Shown here one piece after another: positions 1 to 10,313 of a DNA stretch of 64,000 bases. Numbering within the stretch: position 1 is the first letter of the stretch; each line of letters begins with the position of its first letter. Both the position numbers and the translations under genes were made by a program. The notes beneath the pieces were generated by a model. It did no database searches. It saw only the letters and a list, made by a program, of their open reading frames with translations, and was not told the origin of the DNA. This stretch comes from AP-15 sp963772295 (lineage in GTDB: Bacteria > Pseudomonadota > Alphaproteobacteria > ATCC43930 > CGMCC-115725). The stretch is taken from contig CAVYWO010000012.1 in the NCBI GenBank assembly GCA_963772295.1, forward strand, positions 372,001-436,000, given 5' to 3'.

Positions 1-1707
1 CTCGAGTTCTTTTGCAGCCTCTTCTGTATAACCACCGATTTCCAGCGCCGAGACCGCGCCCATTCCGGCTGTGATCGCGCTCGACCTTTTCTGTGTGGGG
101 CTCCCGAGTAACGATGAGCCATCAACTCCTGAACGGATTGAGCCAATTTCCTCGATCACCCCTCGCTCCTGACCTACTGACCGTGGAAATATCGCAAGAA
201 TAATAGCCCCGAGAACTGCTCCGGCCGCTCCATTCATCCCCATCACAACGACATCGGTCCACTCGGGGTGCGACTTGAAATGAGGCATAAATGCCTCGGG
301 TAATAACTGGCTCATCAGGAGCCCGGTGAGCGCGAAAGCGACACCGTTCAAAGTGCCGCCCAGAGTTGACAAGCGAGTGCGGCTCCAGCTCGAATTCCCT
401 AAATAGCTACACAATACGCCAATAGTTATCGTGCACGCAATTGGATTTAAGAGAAATGGCCAACGTTCCACAAAAATATCGATGGATCGTTGAAGATCGA
501 TCTGGCCGTTCTTTATGAACATCGGAACCAAAAACCATGAGATTCTCAGCGCGACACAAAGCGCGACTACAACTAGTACTGCGATCAGAAGCTCCCCGAA
601 AGGAGGAATACGCAGCGACTGCGCCCTGTCGCGACGGACAAACCGTTGGGCAACAACTGTCCCAGCAATGGACGCTATGCCGAGCTGCACGGCGCCCAGA
701 ACGGAATACAGAAGCAGAAGCGGAAACGGCTGTCCACCCGGGACCACGACCGAAAGAAGTGCGAATAGTATGATAATCGCCACGATTGTGGCAATCCACT
801 GATCACGACTAAACGCAGACGGGTGATCCTCAAAATTGACAAATCCCATTCGAGCCAGACGTCGGCGGCGTTGGCCCACTGTGATGTTGTTCGAGAGTAC
901 ATACCGAGCTATCAAATTGCAAACCAGCAACGACAATTCCTGCGTCCGGTGAGTGACCCGTTCCTCCATCTTGCGTGTTTTTGTGGTGATAGAGAAATAT
1001 TCATGAGACGCTTCAATCAGAGAATCGTAGACGGCTCTCGCATTAACGACAATTCTATCGTTTAGCCGCATAATACGAGTATACGTTGATTGGGCTGCCG
1101 CATTGGTAGGAAAACCAAATTGTCGACCCGGGTCGAAAGGTATAACAAATAACCAATATAGTGCCACGGCTCGGGGGAGGCGAGACGGTATCGTAGCGTC
1201 GTCTTCAAAACTAAGCGCAGCAGAGCCGATGGTTCCTTTGATTTCATCAGAAATGTCTTTTTTCAGCCGTAGATCAACAACACGGAATTCTGCGCGCTTT
1301 GCGAGTTCCGTCGCCAAATCGTCTGCTTGCCTCGGAATGGCAGCGAGGGCTATGCAGAGCGATCTAGCGGTTGTGTCGATATTCCGAAGACTTTTAAATC
1401 GGGACGCTACCGCGATCATGAGTACCGCGACAAATGGCACCACTCCGGCAAGCTCTTTGTTTGTTTTCAGCGAACTGCTGATGGCAAGGCCCACTCCGCT
1501 AAGCCCCGCCCCTGTACCGTGCAAGATAAGAACGACGATCAACCAAAGAGCAACTAGCAAAGAATAATAAAATGCTACCCCGCTATAAAAAAGTAGGAAT
1601 GTGGTGCTCGATCGGTTTGTCGGAGGTGTATTGAATTGAACCCAAGCGATCACGAACAATATTAAGCCTGAGAGGATCCAGAAGGTTTGCTCCGACAGAA
1701 TGTTCAT
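1..1707 (-). CDS. Partial multi-spanning membrane protein, unknown family
   Basis: One reading frame stays open from an ATG at 1707 to the window edge (569 codons, 3' end missing). The start is supported by AAGGAGAG at 1712-1719. The protein begins MNILSEQTFWILSGLILFVI and has hydrophobic segments near residues 8-22, 40-65, 90-103, 300-325, 330-355, 380-400, 430-450 and 500-515. A soluble stretch of about 180 residues lies in the middle. The last 50 visible residues look soluble and rich in Gly and Ser. Base composition is visibly AT-richer than the genes that follow, which suggests acquisition by transfer. I recognise no family and propose no function. It is transcribed divergently from pccB. 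Confidence 0.75.
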   Translation of the reverse strand, partial: MNILSEQTFWILSGLILFVIAWVQFNTPPTNRSSTTFLLFYSGVAFYYSLLVALWLIVVLILHGTGAGLSGVGLAISSSLKTNKELAGVVPFVAVLMIAVASRFKSLRNIDTTARSLCIALAAIPRQADDLATELAKRAEFRVVDLRLKKDISDEIKGTIGSAALSFEDDATIPSRLPRAVALYWLFVIPFDPGRQFGFPTNAAAQSTYTRIMRLNDRIVVNARAVYDSLIEASHEYFSITTKTRKMEERVTHRTQELSLLVCNLIARYVLSNNITVGQRRRRLARMGFVNFEDHPSAFSRDQWIATIVAIIILFALLSVVVPGGQPFPLLLLYSVLGAVQLGIASIAGTVVAQRFVRRDRAQSLRIPPFGELLIAVLVVVALCVALRISWFLVPMFIKNGQIDLQRSIDIFVERWPFLLNPIACTITIGVLCSYLGNSSWSRTRLSTLGGTLNGVAFALTGLLMSQLLPEAFMPHFKSHPEWTDVVVMGMNGAAGAVLGAIILAIFPRSVGQERGVIEEIGSIRSGVDGSSLLGSPTQKRSSAITAGMGAVSALEIGGYTEEAAKELE

Positions 1708-2072
1708 GTTACTCTCCTTGACCGATGATCGGCTGGGACGGAGCTGAGCTGGCGTAGCGCGCTCCAGTTCGACGACATCGAAAATCAATGGGTGCCTGCT
1801 GGCGACACCCGATGTGAACCATATCACATTAACCTAAAAATTCATCGGATCGCGCGGAGCGGGCGCCGGGACCTGTCTAAACCTGTCGTAGACGGGAACC
1901 GATGTTGGCGTTCGGTAGGTCGCCGGAACGCCGGTTTCGGCGCGAAGCCGTCATCGGACGCGCCGCCGCGACAACCCGCACGGCTCGGCACCGACGGTGA
2001 ATTCGGTTGCGACGCTGGCGCCCTGCCGCCGCCGATGCTATCTCGCCTGAAGACCGGTCGCGAGGCGCCCTG
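1708..2072. other. Divergent intergenic region without a gene
   Basis: This gap separates the minus-strand membrane protein from pccB. It holds the CRP-like palindrome at 1813-1828 in an AT-rich patch (about 1813-1845). The rest is GC-rich with no credible coding frame. Promoters for both flanking genes should lie here; I could not pick a convincing -35/-10 pair. Confidence 0.5.
1813..1828. promoter_or_regulatory. Perfect CRP-type palindrome TGTGA-N6-TCACA
   Basis: The half-sites TGTGA (1813-1817) and TCACA (1824-1828) are separated by six bases, exactly the CRP/FNR-superfamily consensus spacing. The site lies about 105 bp upstream of the start at 1707 on the minus strand and 245 bp upstream of pccB on the plus strand. 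It could serve either gene. Binding by a CRP-like regulator is inferred; no regulator gene is in the window. Confidence 0.55.
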
Positions 2073-3602
2073 ATGGATATTCTCGACCGCCTGGAACAAC
2101 AGCGGGCGGCGGCGCGGGCGGGCGGCGGCGCCCGCCGCATCGAGGCCCAGCACGGCCGCGGCAAATTGACCGCGCGCGAGCGCCTCGAGCTCTTGCTCGA
2201 CCCCGGTTCCTTCGAGGAATGGGACATGTTCGTCGAGCACCGCAGCCACGATTTCGGCATCGACCGGCAGAAGATACCGGGCGACGGCGTCGTCACCGGC
2301 TACGGCACGGTCAACGGCCGCCTGGTCTTTGTCTTCAGCCAGGATTTCACCGTGTTCGGCGGCTCACTGAGCGAAGCGCACGCGGAAAAGATCTGCAAGA
2401 TCATGGACCAGGCGATGCGGGTCGGGGCCCCGGTCTTGGGTCTCAACGATTCGGGCGGGGCGCGGATCCAGGACGGGGTCGCCTCGCTCGCCGGCTATGC
2501 CGAGGTGTTCGAGCGCAACGTTCTGGCCTCCGGCGTCGTGCCGCAGGTCTCGATGATCATGGGGCCGTGCGCCGGCGGTGCCGTCTATTCGCCGGCGATG
2601 ACCGATTTCATCTTCATGGTCAAGGACACCTCCTATCTCTTCGTCACCGGCCCGGAGGTGGTCAAGACGGTAACCCACGAGACCGTGACCCAGGAGGAGC
2701 TGGGGGGTGCCGTGGCCCACACGACGCGCTCGGGTGTGGCCGATCTCGCCTTCGACAACGATGTCGAGGCGCTGATCGAGCTGCGGCGGTTCGTCGATTT
2801 TCTGCCGGCGTCGAACCGGGCGTCGCCGCCGATGCGGCCCAGCGCCGATCCGCGCGAGCGGACGGAGCCGTCGCTCGATACGCTCGTGCCGGCCAGCCCG
2901 AACAAGCCCTACGACATGAAGGAGCTGATCCTGAAGGTCGTCGACGATTTCGACTTCTTCGAGATCCAGCCCGACTTCGCCCGCAACATCCTGATCGGGT
3001 TCGCCCGCATCGAAGGTTCGACGGTCGGGATCGTCGCCAACCAGCCGATGGTGCTGGCCGGCTGCCTCGACATCGACAGCTCGCGCAAAGCGGCGCGCTT
3101 TGTCCGGTTTTGCGATTGCTTCAACATCCCGATCTTGACCTTCGTCGACGTGCCGGGATTTTTGCCGGGCACCGCTCAGGAGCATGGCGGCATCATCAAG
3201 CACGGCGCCAAGCTGTTGTTCGCCTTTGCCGAGGCGACGGTGCCGAAGGTCACGTTGATCACCCGCAAGGCCTATGGCGGCGCCTATGACGTGATGAGCT
3301 CGAAGCATCTGCGCGGCGATGTGAATTTCGCCTGGCCCTCGGCCGAGATCGCGGTGATGGGACCGAAGGGTGCGGTCGAGATCATCTTTCGCGGCGATCT
3401 CGGCGACCGTGCCGCGATCGAGGCGCGGACCGAGGAATACCGCGAGAAGTTCGCCAACCCGTTCGTCGCCGCGAGCCGCGGCTTTATCGACGACGTGATC
3501 GCACCGTCCGACACCAGGCGGCGGCTGTGCCGGGCGCTCGCCATGCTGCGCGGTAAGCGGCTCGACAATCCGTGGAAGAAGCACGACAACATCCCGCTGT
3601 AA
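2073..3602 (+). CDS. pccB: Propionyl-CoA carboxylase beta chain (carboxyltransferase subunit)
   Basis: This 509-residue protein is full length for acyl-CoA carboxylase beta subunits. It transfers the carboxyl group from biotin (on the alpha subunit) to propionyl-CoA, giving methylmalonyl-CoA in the breakdown of branched-chain amino acids and odd-chain acids. The two carboxyltransferase halves are visible, with glycine-rich oxyanion-hole motifs GPCAGGAVYSP (about residue 166) and KAYGGAYDVM (about residue 400), and the conserved FVDVPGFLPGTAQEHGGIIK segment. The start MDILDRL matches the usual N-terminus of the family; an in-frame upstream extension to 2007 is less likely. No alpha subunit (pccA) is nearby. 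The liv transporter follows, so a joint role in branched-chain amino acid use is plausible. Confidence 0.93.
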   Translation: MDILDRLEQQRAAARAGGGARRIEAQHGRGKLTARERLELLLDPGSFEEWDMFVEHRSHDFGIDRQKIPGDGVVTGYGTVNGRLVFVFSQDFTVFGGSLSEAHAEKICKIMDQAMRVGAPVLGLNDSGGARIQDGVASLAGYAEVFERNVLASGVVPQVSMIMGPCAGGAVYSPAMTDFIFMVKDTSYLFVTGPEVVKTVTHETVTQEELGGAVAHTTRSGVADLAFDNDVEALIELRRFVDFLPASNRASPPMRPSADPRERTEPSLDTLVPASPNKPYDMKELILKVVDDFDFFEIQPDFARNILIGFARIEGSTVGIVANQPMVLAGCLDIDSSRKAARFVRFCDCFNIPILTFVDVPGFLPGTAQEHGGIIKHGAKLLFAFAEATVPKVTLITRKAYGGAYDVMSSKHLRGDVNFAWPSAEIAVMGPKGAVEIIFRGDLGDRAAIEARTEEYREKFANPFVAASRGFIDDVIAPSDTRRRLCRALAMLRGKRLDNPWKKHDNIPL

Positions 3603-3654
3603 CCGATCCGGGGGCGGCCGGCGGGCAGCGGCAGCCGCCGGCGCAGTTGAAATC

Positions 3655-3766
3655 CGTAGGGCGGAACAGCGGAGCGCATTCCGCCATCTCCGGCACCGCC
3701 GAGGCCGATCCCCGGATCAAGTCCGGGGACCGGAATGCGCGCTGCGCGCTATTCCGCCCTACTTCG
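3655..3766. repeat. Interspersed palindromic repeat (GTAGGGCGGAA...TTCCGCCCTAC)
   Basis: The 400-bp gap between pccB and livH carries an inverted repeat whose arms GTAGGGCGGAA (3657-3667) and TTCCGCCCTAC (3752-3762) could form a long stem. A second inner stem contains CCCCGGATCAAGTCCGGGG. Such elements are common between genes in GC-rich alphaproteobacteria. It may act as a transcription attenuator or terminator after pccB. The remainder of the gap (3767-4003) is GC-rich, with no gene seen. Confidence 0.7.
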
Positions 3767-4003
3767 TTCTGTATCTTGTTAGCATCGCCTGCGGCCGGTA
3801 GGCGTCGGCATCCGCCGCCGGCCGCCGGCCGCGGCCGGCGGCGCCTTCCGCGGCGCAACTCGCACGCTCCCGGACAATCGGATGTCGAGCCCGGGCGCGG
3901 CGGCGACGATGAACCCGAACTCCCGGAGCCCCGCCTTGCGGTCGCGAGCGCGTTTGCGCATAAGCTGCGCGGTATCGCGGAGAGCGGCGGGCAGCGGAGG
4001 CAA

Positions 4004-4917
4004 ATGGCATATTTTCTGCAGCAGCTGATCAACGGCCTCACCCTCGGCTCGATCTACGGCCTGATCGCGATCGGCTATACGATGGTCTACGGCATCATCG
4101 GCATGATCAATTTCGCCCATGGCGAGATTTACATGATCGGCGCCTTCATTGCGATCATCGCCTTCCTGGTGCTGGGCTTGGCCGGCGTCACCTATGTGCC
4201 GCTCGCGCTGTCGATCGTGCTGCTGGTGACGATGTTCTTCACCGCGGTCTATGGCTGGACGGTCGAGCGGGTGGCGTATCGGCCGTTGCGCGGCTCGTTC
4301 CGACTGGCCCCGCTGATCTCGGCGATCGGCATGTCGATCTTTCTGCAGAACTACGTGCAGATCCTGCAAGGCGCGCGCGGCAAACCGATGCCGCCCCTCA
4401 TCGAGGGTGGCTTGACGGTGTTCGAGAGCGGCGGGTTCGCGGTGCGGCTGAGCTACCTGCAATTGTTGATCATGCTGCTGACCGTGGCGTTGATGACCGG
4501 CTTTTCGACCCTGATCGCGACCACGGCGCTCGGCCGCGCGCAGCGCGCCTGCGAGCAGGACATGCAGATGGCGGCGCTCGTCGGGGTCGATGTCGACAGA
4601 GTGATCTCGCTGACCTTTGTCATGGGCGCGGCGCTTGCCGCGGTCGCCGGCATGATGGTGACGCTCTATTACGGCGTGATCGACTTTTTCATCGGCTTTC
4701 TCGCCGGCGTGAAGGCTTTTACGGCGGCGGTGTTGGGCGGCATCGGGTCGCTGCCGGGCGCGATGCTCGGCGGCCTTCTGATCGGTCTGATCGAGGCTTT
4801 TTGGTCGGGTTATTTTTCGGTGGAATACAAGGACGTATCGGTGTTTGTGATCCTCGTCCTGGTGCTCGTCTTCCGGCCGAGCGGTCTGCTCGGCCGGCCC
4901 GAGCTCGAGAAGGTGTG

Positions 4918-4918
<1 letters not shown>
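4004..4918 (+). CDS. livH: Branched-chain amino acid ABC transporter permease LivH
   Basis: This 304-residue inner-membrane permease has about eight hydrophobic segments. Its N-terminus MAYFLQQLINGLTLGSIYGL and the stretch NFAHGEIYMIGAF (about residue 40) are characteristic of LivH. With LivM it forms the channel through which LivG/LivF import leucine, isoleucine, valine or related amides and amino acids. The ATG at 4004 is preceded by GCGGAGG. A longer in-frame extension back to 3572 runs through the repeat region and is not believable. The stop overlaps the livM start (TGATG). Confidence 0.93.
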
Positions 4919-6245
<1,327 letters not shown>

Positions 6246-6249
<4 letters not shown>

Positions 6250-7109
6250 CGCAAACCGCCGATCGGCAGGCACCGCTCCTCGAGGTCGAGCATCTGACCA
6301 TGCGCTTCGGCGGGCTGATCGCTATCGATGATCTATCCTTTGTCGTCTATCCGCGCGACATCACCGCGATCATCGGTCCCAACGGCGCCGGCAAGACGAC
6401 GGTGTTCAACTGTCTGACCGGCTTCTACAAGCCCAGCGCCGGCCGCCTCGCGATGCGGGTCGGCGGTCGCACCATGCTGCTCGAACGAATGGACGGTTTT
6501 CGCATCGCGCAGCGCGCCGGGGTCGCGCGCACCTTTCAGAACATCCGGCTGTTCGCCGGTATGACCGTCCTGGAGAACCTGATCGTCGCCCAGCACAACC
6601 CGTTGATGGCGGCGAGCCGGTTCTCGATCGCCGGGCTGGTCGGATCGCCGCGCTATCGCCTGGCCGAGCGTTCGGCGATCGAACGGGCGCGCTACTGGCT
6701 CGACAAGATGGGGCTCACCGACCGCGCCGATTGGGCGGCCGGCGCCTTGCCCTACGGCGCCCAACGCCGGCTCGAAATCGCCCGGGGATTGTGCACCCGA
6801 CCCCTATTGTTGTGTCTGGATGAGCCCGCTGCCGGCCTCAACGCGCGCGAATCCGCCGAACTCACCGAGCTGTTGCTGGCGATCCGCGATGCGGAGCGGA
6901 TCGGGATGCTCTTGATCGAGCACGATATGAGCGTGGTGATGGGCATCTCGGACCACATCATCGTGCTCGATTACGGGCGCAAGATTGCCGACGGCACACC
7001 GGCCGAGGTGCGTGCCGATCCCAACGTCATCAAAGCCTATCTCGGCGAAGAGGAGGCGGCGCCGCTGCCGCAGGTCGTGGCCGCCGACCTCGAGGCGCAC
7101 CGGTCGTGA
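6246..7109 (+). CDS. livG: Branched-chain amino acid ABC transporter ATPase LivG
   Basis: This is a cytoplasmic ATPase of 287 residues. It shows Walker A GPNGAGKT (about residue 44), the LivG-type signature YGAQRRLEIARG, and Walker B LLLCLDEPAAGLN followed by a conserved His in LLIEHDMSVVM. No ATG exists early enough to keep the first beta strand (LLEVEHLTMRFGG), so the TTG at 6246, which overlaps the livM stop as TTGA, is chosen. It couples ATP hydrolysis to transport with LivF. Confidence 0.92.
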
Positions 7110-7822
7110 TGTTGAGGATCGCAGGAGTCCATGCCTTCTACGGCCGTATCGAGGCGCTGAAGGGCGTGGACCTGGAGATCGAAGCGGGCGAGATCGTTGC
7201 CCTGATCGGTGCGAACGGAGCGGGCAAATCGACCCTGCTGATGACCGTGTGCGGCCAGCCGCGGGCGGCGCGCGGCCAGATCCTGTTCGATGGGCGCGAG
7301 ATCACCGGGCTCGCGACCTTCGAGATCGTCCGACTTGGTATCGCCCAGGCGCCCGAGGGGCGGCGCATCTTTCCGCGGATGACCGTCCTCGAGAACCTGC
7401 AGATGGGCGCGACGATCGCCGACCCCGCGTGCTTCGACGACGATCTCGCCCGCGTCTTCGCGCTGTTCCCGATCCTCGAAGAGCGGCAGACGCAGCGCGG
7501 CGGCACCCTCTCGGGCGGCGAGCAGCAAATGCTGGCAATCGGGCGCGCGTTGATGAGCCGGCCGCGGCTGTTGCTGCTCGACGAACCCTCGCTCGGCCTC
7601 GCCCCGCTGATCGTCAAGCAGATCTTCGAAGTGATCCGCGAGATCAACGAAGAGCAGCGGGTTACCGTGTTTCTGGTCGAACAGAACGCGTATCACGCGC
7701 TGCGTCTCGCGCATCGCGGCTATGTGATGCAGACCGGGAGGATCACCTTGCAGGGCAGCGGGCGCGAGTTGCTCGCCAACCCTGACGTGCGCGCAGCCTA
7801 TCTCGAGGGGGGGCGCGCGTGA
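7109..7822 (+). CDS. livF: Branched-chain amino acid ABC transporter ATPase LivF
   Basis: This second transporter ATPase has about 237 residues: Walker A GANGAGKST, signature LSGGEQQMLAIGRAL, Walker B LLLLDEPSLGLAP and the H-loop replaced by the usual LivF VEQNAYHAL. The ATG at 7109 overlaps the livG stop (TGATG); a GTG one codon upstream (7106) is an equal alternative. Its stop overlaps the next gene as GTGA. Confidence 0.92.
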   Translation: MLRIAGVHAFYGRIEALKGVDLEIEAGEIVALIGANGAGKSTLLMTVCGQPRAARGQILFDGREITGLATFEIVRLGIAQAPEGRRIFPRMTVLENLQMGATIADPACFDDDLARVFALFPILEERQTQRGGTLSGGEQQMLAIGRALMSRPRLLLLDEPSLGLAPLIVKQIFEVIREINEEQRVTVFLVEQNAYHALRLAHRGYVMQTGRITLQGSGRELLANPDVRAAYLEGGRA

Positions 7823-8178
7823 CCCCGGCTCTCGGCGGACCGGCGGGACCATTCTTTGGGATGACGGTGCTGCTCTTCGGCCTCGCCGCGTTCCTGACCG
7901 GCCAGGCGATCGCGCAAGCCTGGCGGCCGGCATGGCAGATCCTGCCGGCTTCGCTGCTGCTCGCCGCCGCCGACCGGTTCCTGCTATTCGCCCTGTTCGA
8001 CGCCGTGTTCATCTCCGCGAGTGGGTGGCTGATCGCCGCCGCGATTCTCGCCGCGATCATGGCGGCAGGCTTTTTCCTGACCCGAGCGCGCAAGATGGTG
8101 CAGCAATACCCGTGGCTCTACGAGCGCGCCGGCCCGTTTGGCTGGCGCCCCAAGGCTGGCCGATGCGATCGCGGCTAA
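7819..8178 (+). CDS. Small membrane protein of the liv operon (DUF6867-like)
   Basis: This 119-residue protein has three or four hydrophobic segments (about residues 15-33, 40-62, 68-92) and a short basic tail beginning RARKMVQQYPWLYERAGPFG. The GTG start overlaps the livF stop, so it is translated as part of the transporter operon. Small membrane proteins of this type sit in liv operons of Rhodospirillales; I believe the family is DUF6867, recalled rather than searched. Its role is unknown, possibly accessory to the permease. Confidence 0.8.
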   Translation: MTPALGGPAGPFFGMTVLLFGLAAFLTGQAIAQAWRPAWQILPASLLLAAADRFLLFALFDAVFISASGWLIAAAILAAIMAAGFFLTRARKMVQQYPWLYERAGPFGWRPKAGRCDRG

Positions 8179-8284
8179 AGCTCGAACGCGCTCTTTTCTC
8201 GAACCCGGAGAACGCGCACTATTCGTCGAGACATTGCCGGCACCGGCTTCGCCAATTCGCCTTCGCAACGCAACAGGAGGTCCC

Positions 8285-9397
8285 ATGCAACGCTTCGTCC
8301 TTCCAGGCCTCTTGGCGGCGATGCTGGTTTTGGGCATCGACCCGGCAACGGCGCAGGACGTCACGATTGGGGTGGCCGGTCCGATCACCGGGCCGAATGC
8401 GGTCTTCGGCGAACAGATGAAGCGCGGCGCCGAGATGGCGGTCGCCGACGTCAACGCCAAGGGCGGCGTGCTCGGCAAGCAGCTGGCGCTCGAAATCGCG
8501 GACGATGCCTGCGATCCAAAGCAGGCCGTCGCCGCGGCAAATCTGCTGGTCGAGAAAAAGGTCGTGTTTGTCGATGGGCACTACTGCTCCTCGTCCTCGA
8601 TCCCGGCATCGGCGGTCTACAACGAGGCCGGCCTACTGCAGATCACGCCGGCCTCGACCAACCCGGCTCTGACCGACGACGCGGCAAAGAAGGGCTGGAC
8701 AAACGTGTTCAGAACTTGCGGACGCGACGATGCCCAAGGAAAAGTTGCCGGCAGCTATCTTGCGCAGCATTACAAGGGCAAGCCCGTCGCCGTGATCCAC
8801 GACAAGAGCACCTACGGAAAAGGCCTTGCCGACGAGACCAAGAAGGCGATGAATGCGGCCGGCCTAAACGAGGCAATGTATGAAGGGATTACTCAGGGCG
8901 ACAAAGACTTCACCGCGCTCGTCAGCAAGATGAAGCAGGCAAACATCGAGGCGATTTATTTTGGCGGTTACCAGACCGAGGCGGGCCTCATCGTCCGCCA
9001 GGCGCGCGACCAGGGTTTGAAGGCGCAGTTCATCGGCGGCGATGCGCTGGTGACCGAGGAGTTCTGGAAGATTACCGGACCGGCGGGCGAAGGGACGCTG
9101 ATGACCTTTGCCCCCGATCCGCGAAAAGTGGCGGCGGCCAGGGCGGTCGTCGACCGGTTCAAGGCTCAAGGGTACGATCCCGAGGGGTACACCCTCTATA
9201 CCTACGCGGCAATTCAGGCCTTTTCCGCGGCTGCAGCCAAGGCGAATTCGGTCAAGGAAGCCGATCTTTCGCAGGCGTTGCACGCAATGACCGTCGACAC
9301 GGTCGTCGGCCCGCTGACCTGGGACGGGAAAGGTGACATCATCAACCCGAAATACGTCTTTTATGTATGGAAGGCGGGAAAATACGCCGAAATGTAG
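8285..9397 (+). CDS. livK: Branched-chain amino acid ABC transporter substrate-binding protein
   Basis: This 370-residue periplasmic binding protein starts with a Sec signal (MQRFVLPGLLAAMLVLGIDP, likely cut after ATAQ). The type I periplasmic fold follows: VTIGVAGPITGPNAVFGEQM at the mature N-terminus, and VDGHYCSSSSIPASAVYNEA where ligand carboxyl and amino groups are usually held. A clear ribosome site CAGGAGG precedes the ATG. It delivers the substrate to LivHM. Exact substrate specificity cannot be read from sequence. Confidence 0.92.
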   Translation: MQRFVLPGLLAAMLVLGIDPATAQDVTIGVAGPITGPNAVFGEQMKRGAEMAVADVNAKGGVLGKQLALEIADDACDPKQAVAAANLLVEKKVVFVDGHYCSSSSIPASAVYNEAGLLQITPASTNPALTDDAAKKGWTNVFRTCGRDDAQGKVAGSYLAQHYKGKPVAVIHDKSTYGKGLADETKKAMNAAGLNEAMYEGITQGDKDFTALVSKMKQANIEAIYFGGYQTEAGLIVRQARDQGLKAQFIGGDALVTEEFWKITGPAGEGTLMTFAPDPRKVAAARAVVDRFKAQGYDPEGYTLYTYAAIQAFSAAAAKANSVKEADLSQALHAMTVDTVVGPLTWDGKGDIINPKYVFYVWKAGKYAEM

Positions 9398-9560
9398 GAC
9401 CTCTATTTCCGCGCCGCCGCCGCGCGTCGCTGCAACCGATCCGGGGAGCGGCTGGCCGGTGCCAGGCGTTGGCAGCCACGGCCGTTGCGGCATCGAGACC
9501 TCGCGGTATAGCATCGCCCGCCGCAGCGGCGGCATTCTTGCGGCAGCCAAGCGGTATCAC

Positions 9561-9872
9561 ATGGCTCGATCGGTTCTGATGGTTGGCGTCGCGCTGTCGA
9601 TCGTCGCGGCGCTGCCGCGCGTCGCCGACGCGCAATACGGCCAATATCGGGCGGGTTATGGGCAGGGTTATGGGCAGGGTTATGCGCCGCCGCCCTGTTA
9701 TCAGGTGACGCCGGGGCCGTTCGCCGGGGCGGCGCGCGGCGCCGCCGGCGGGGCGTTGTTCGGCGCGATCGGCGGCAATGCCGGGCGCGGCGCGGCGATC
9801 GGCGCCGCCATCGGCGGCGTCGCCGGCGCCGTCCGACGCGGCACGGCGCGCAGCAGCGGGGCCTGCTATTGA
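9561..9872 (+). CDS. Secreted glycine-zipper protein
   Basis: This 103-residue protein has a signal peptide (cleavage likely after VADA) and a short Gly/Tyr repeat (YGQGYGQGY, from tandem DNA repeats at 9652-9683). A Pro-rich stretch follows, then a glycine-zipper block with GxxxG spacing, e.g. GGALFGAIGGNAGRGAAIGA. Such zippers form helical hairpins in membranes; proteins of this kind are found in the outer envelope. Function is unknown. The start is the ATG directly before the signal peptide; a longer in-frame extension is unlikely. Confidence 0.8.
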   Translation: MARSVLMVGVALSIVAALPRVADAQYGQYRAGYGQGYGQGYAPPPCYQVTPGPFAGAARGAAGGALFGAIGGNAGRGAAIGAAIGGVAGAVRRGTARSSGACY

Positions 9873-9919
9873 CCTGCGGCCGTCGAGTTGCGCCGTCCGT
9901 TGCCCAAACAGAGGTGCAG

Positions 9920-10276
9920 ATGAAGACCAGATTTGCCGTCACGCTGCTGGCCCTGGCCGGCGCGGCCTGCGTCCAACAGCCGGCGCCGGCGTCCGAGCCC
10001 ACCGCGGAAGCCCCGGCGACCTCCGAGGCGCAAGTGGCACCCGGGCACTGGGATGTCGAGCGGGTGCGCTGCTCCGATCTGCTCGAGGCGTCCGATGCCG
10101 ACCGCGCTGCGGCGGCGATGTTCTACTACGGCTATCTGGCAGCCAAGACCGGCATCCAGGTCATCGACGTCACCCGCATCGACAGCAACATCGAGAAAGT
10201 GATGCGGCAATGCGCGGCGGCGCCGAAGCTGACGGTGCCGCAAGCCTTCGCCCAGGCGCTGCGCCTGCGGTCCTGA
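9920..10276 (+). CDS. HdeA-like periplasmic lipoprotein
   Basis: This 118-residue protein carries a lipobox LAGAAC near residue 17, a Pro/Ala/Glu-rich linker, then a domain resembling HdeA/HdeB acid-stress chaperones. Two cysteines (in VRCSDLLE and VMRQCAA) are placed as in that family, where they form a disulfide. A periplasmic anti-aggregation role is inferred from family resemblance only. It follows the glycine-zipper gene by 47 bp. Confidence 0.75.
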   Translation: MKTRFAVTLLALAGAACVQQPAPASEPTAEAPATSEAQVAPGHWDVERVRCSDLLEASDADRAAAAMFYYGYLAAKTGIQVIDVTRIDSNIEKVMRQCAAAPKLTVPQAFAQALRLRS

Positions 10277-10313
10277 GCCGGTCCGTTCCGGCGCGAGGAA
10301 GCGGCCGGCGCCG

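Noticed and set aside
2364..3584. Long open frames antisense to pccB (and similar ones opposite livH, uvrB, uvrC and moeA)
   Set aside because: They are by-products of high GC and codon bias; they lack recognisable domains, and the opposite strand encodes clear conserved proteins.
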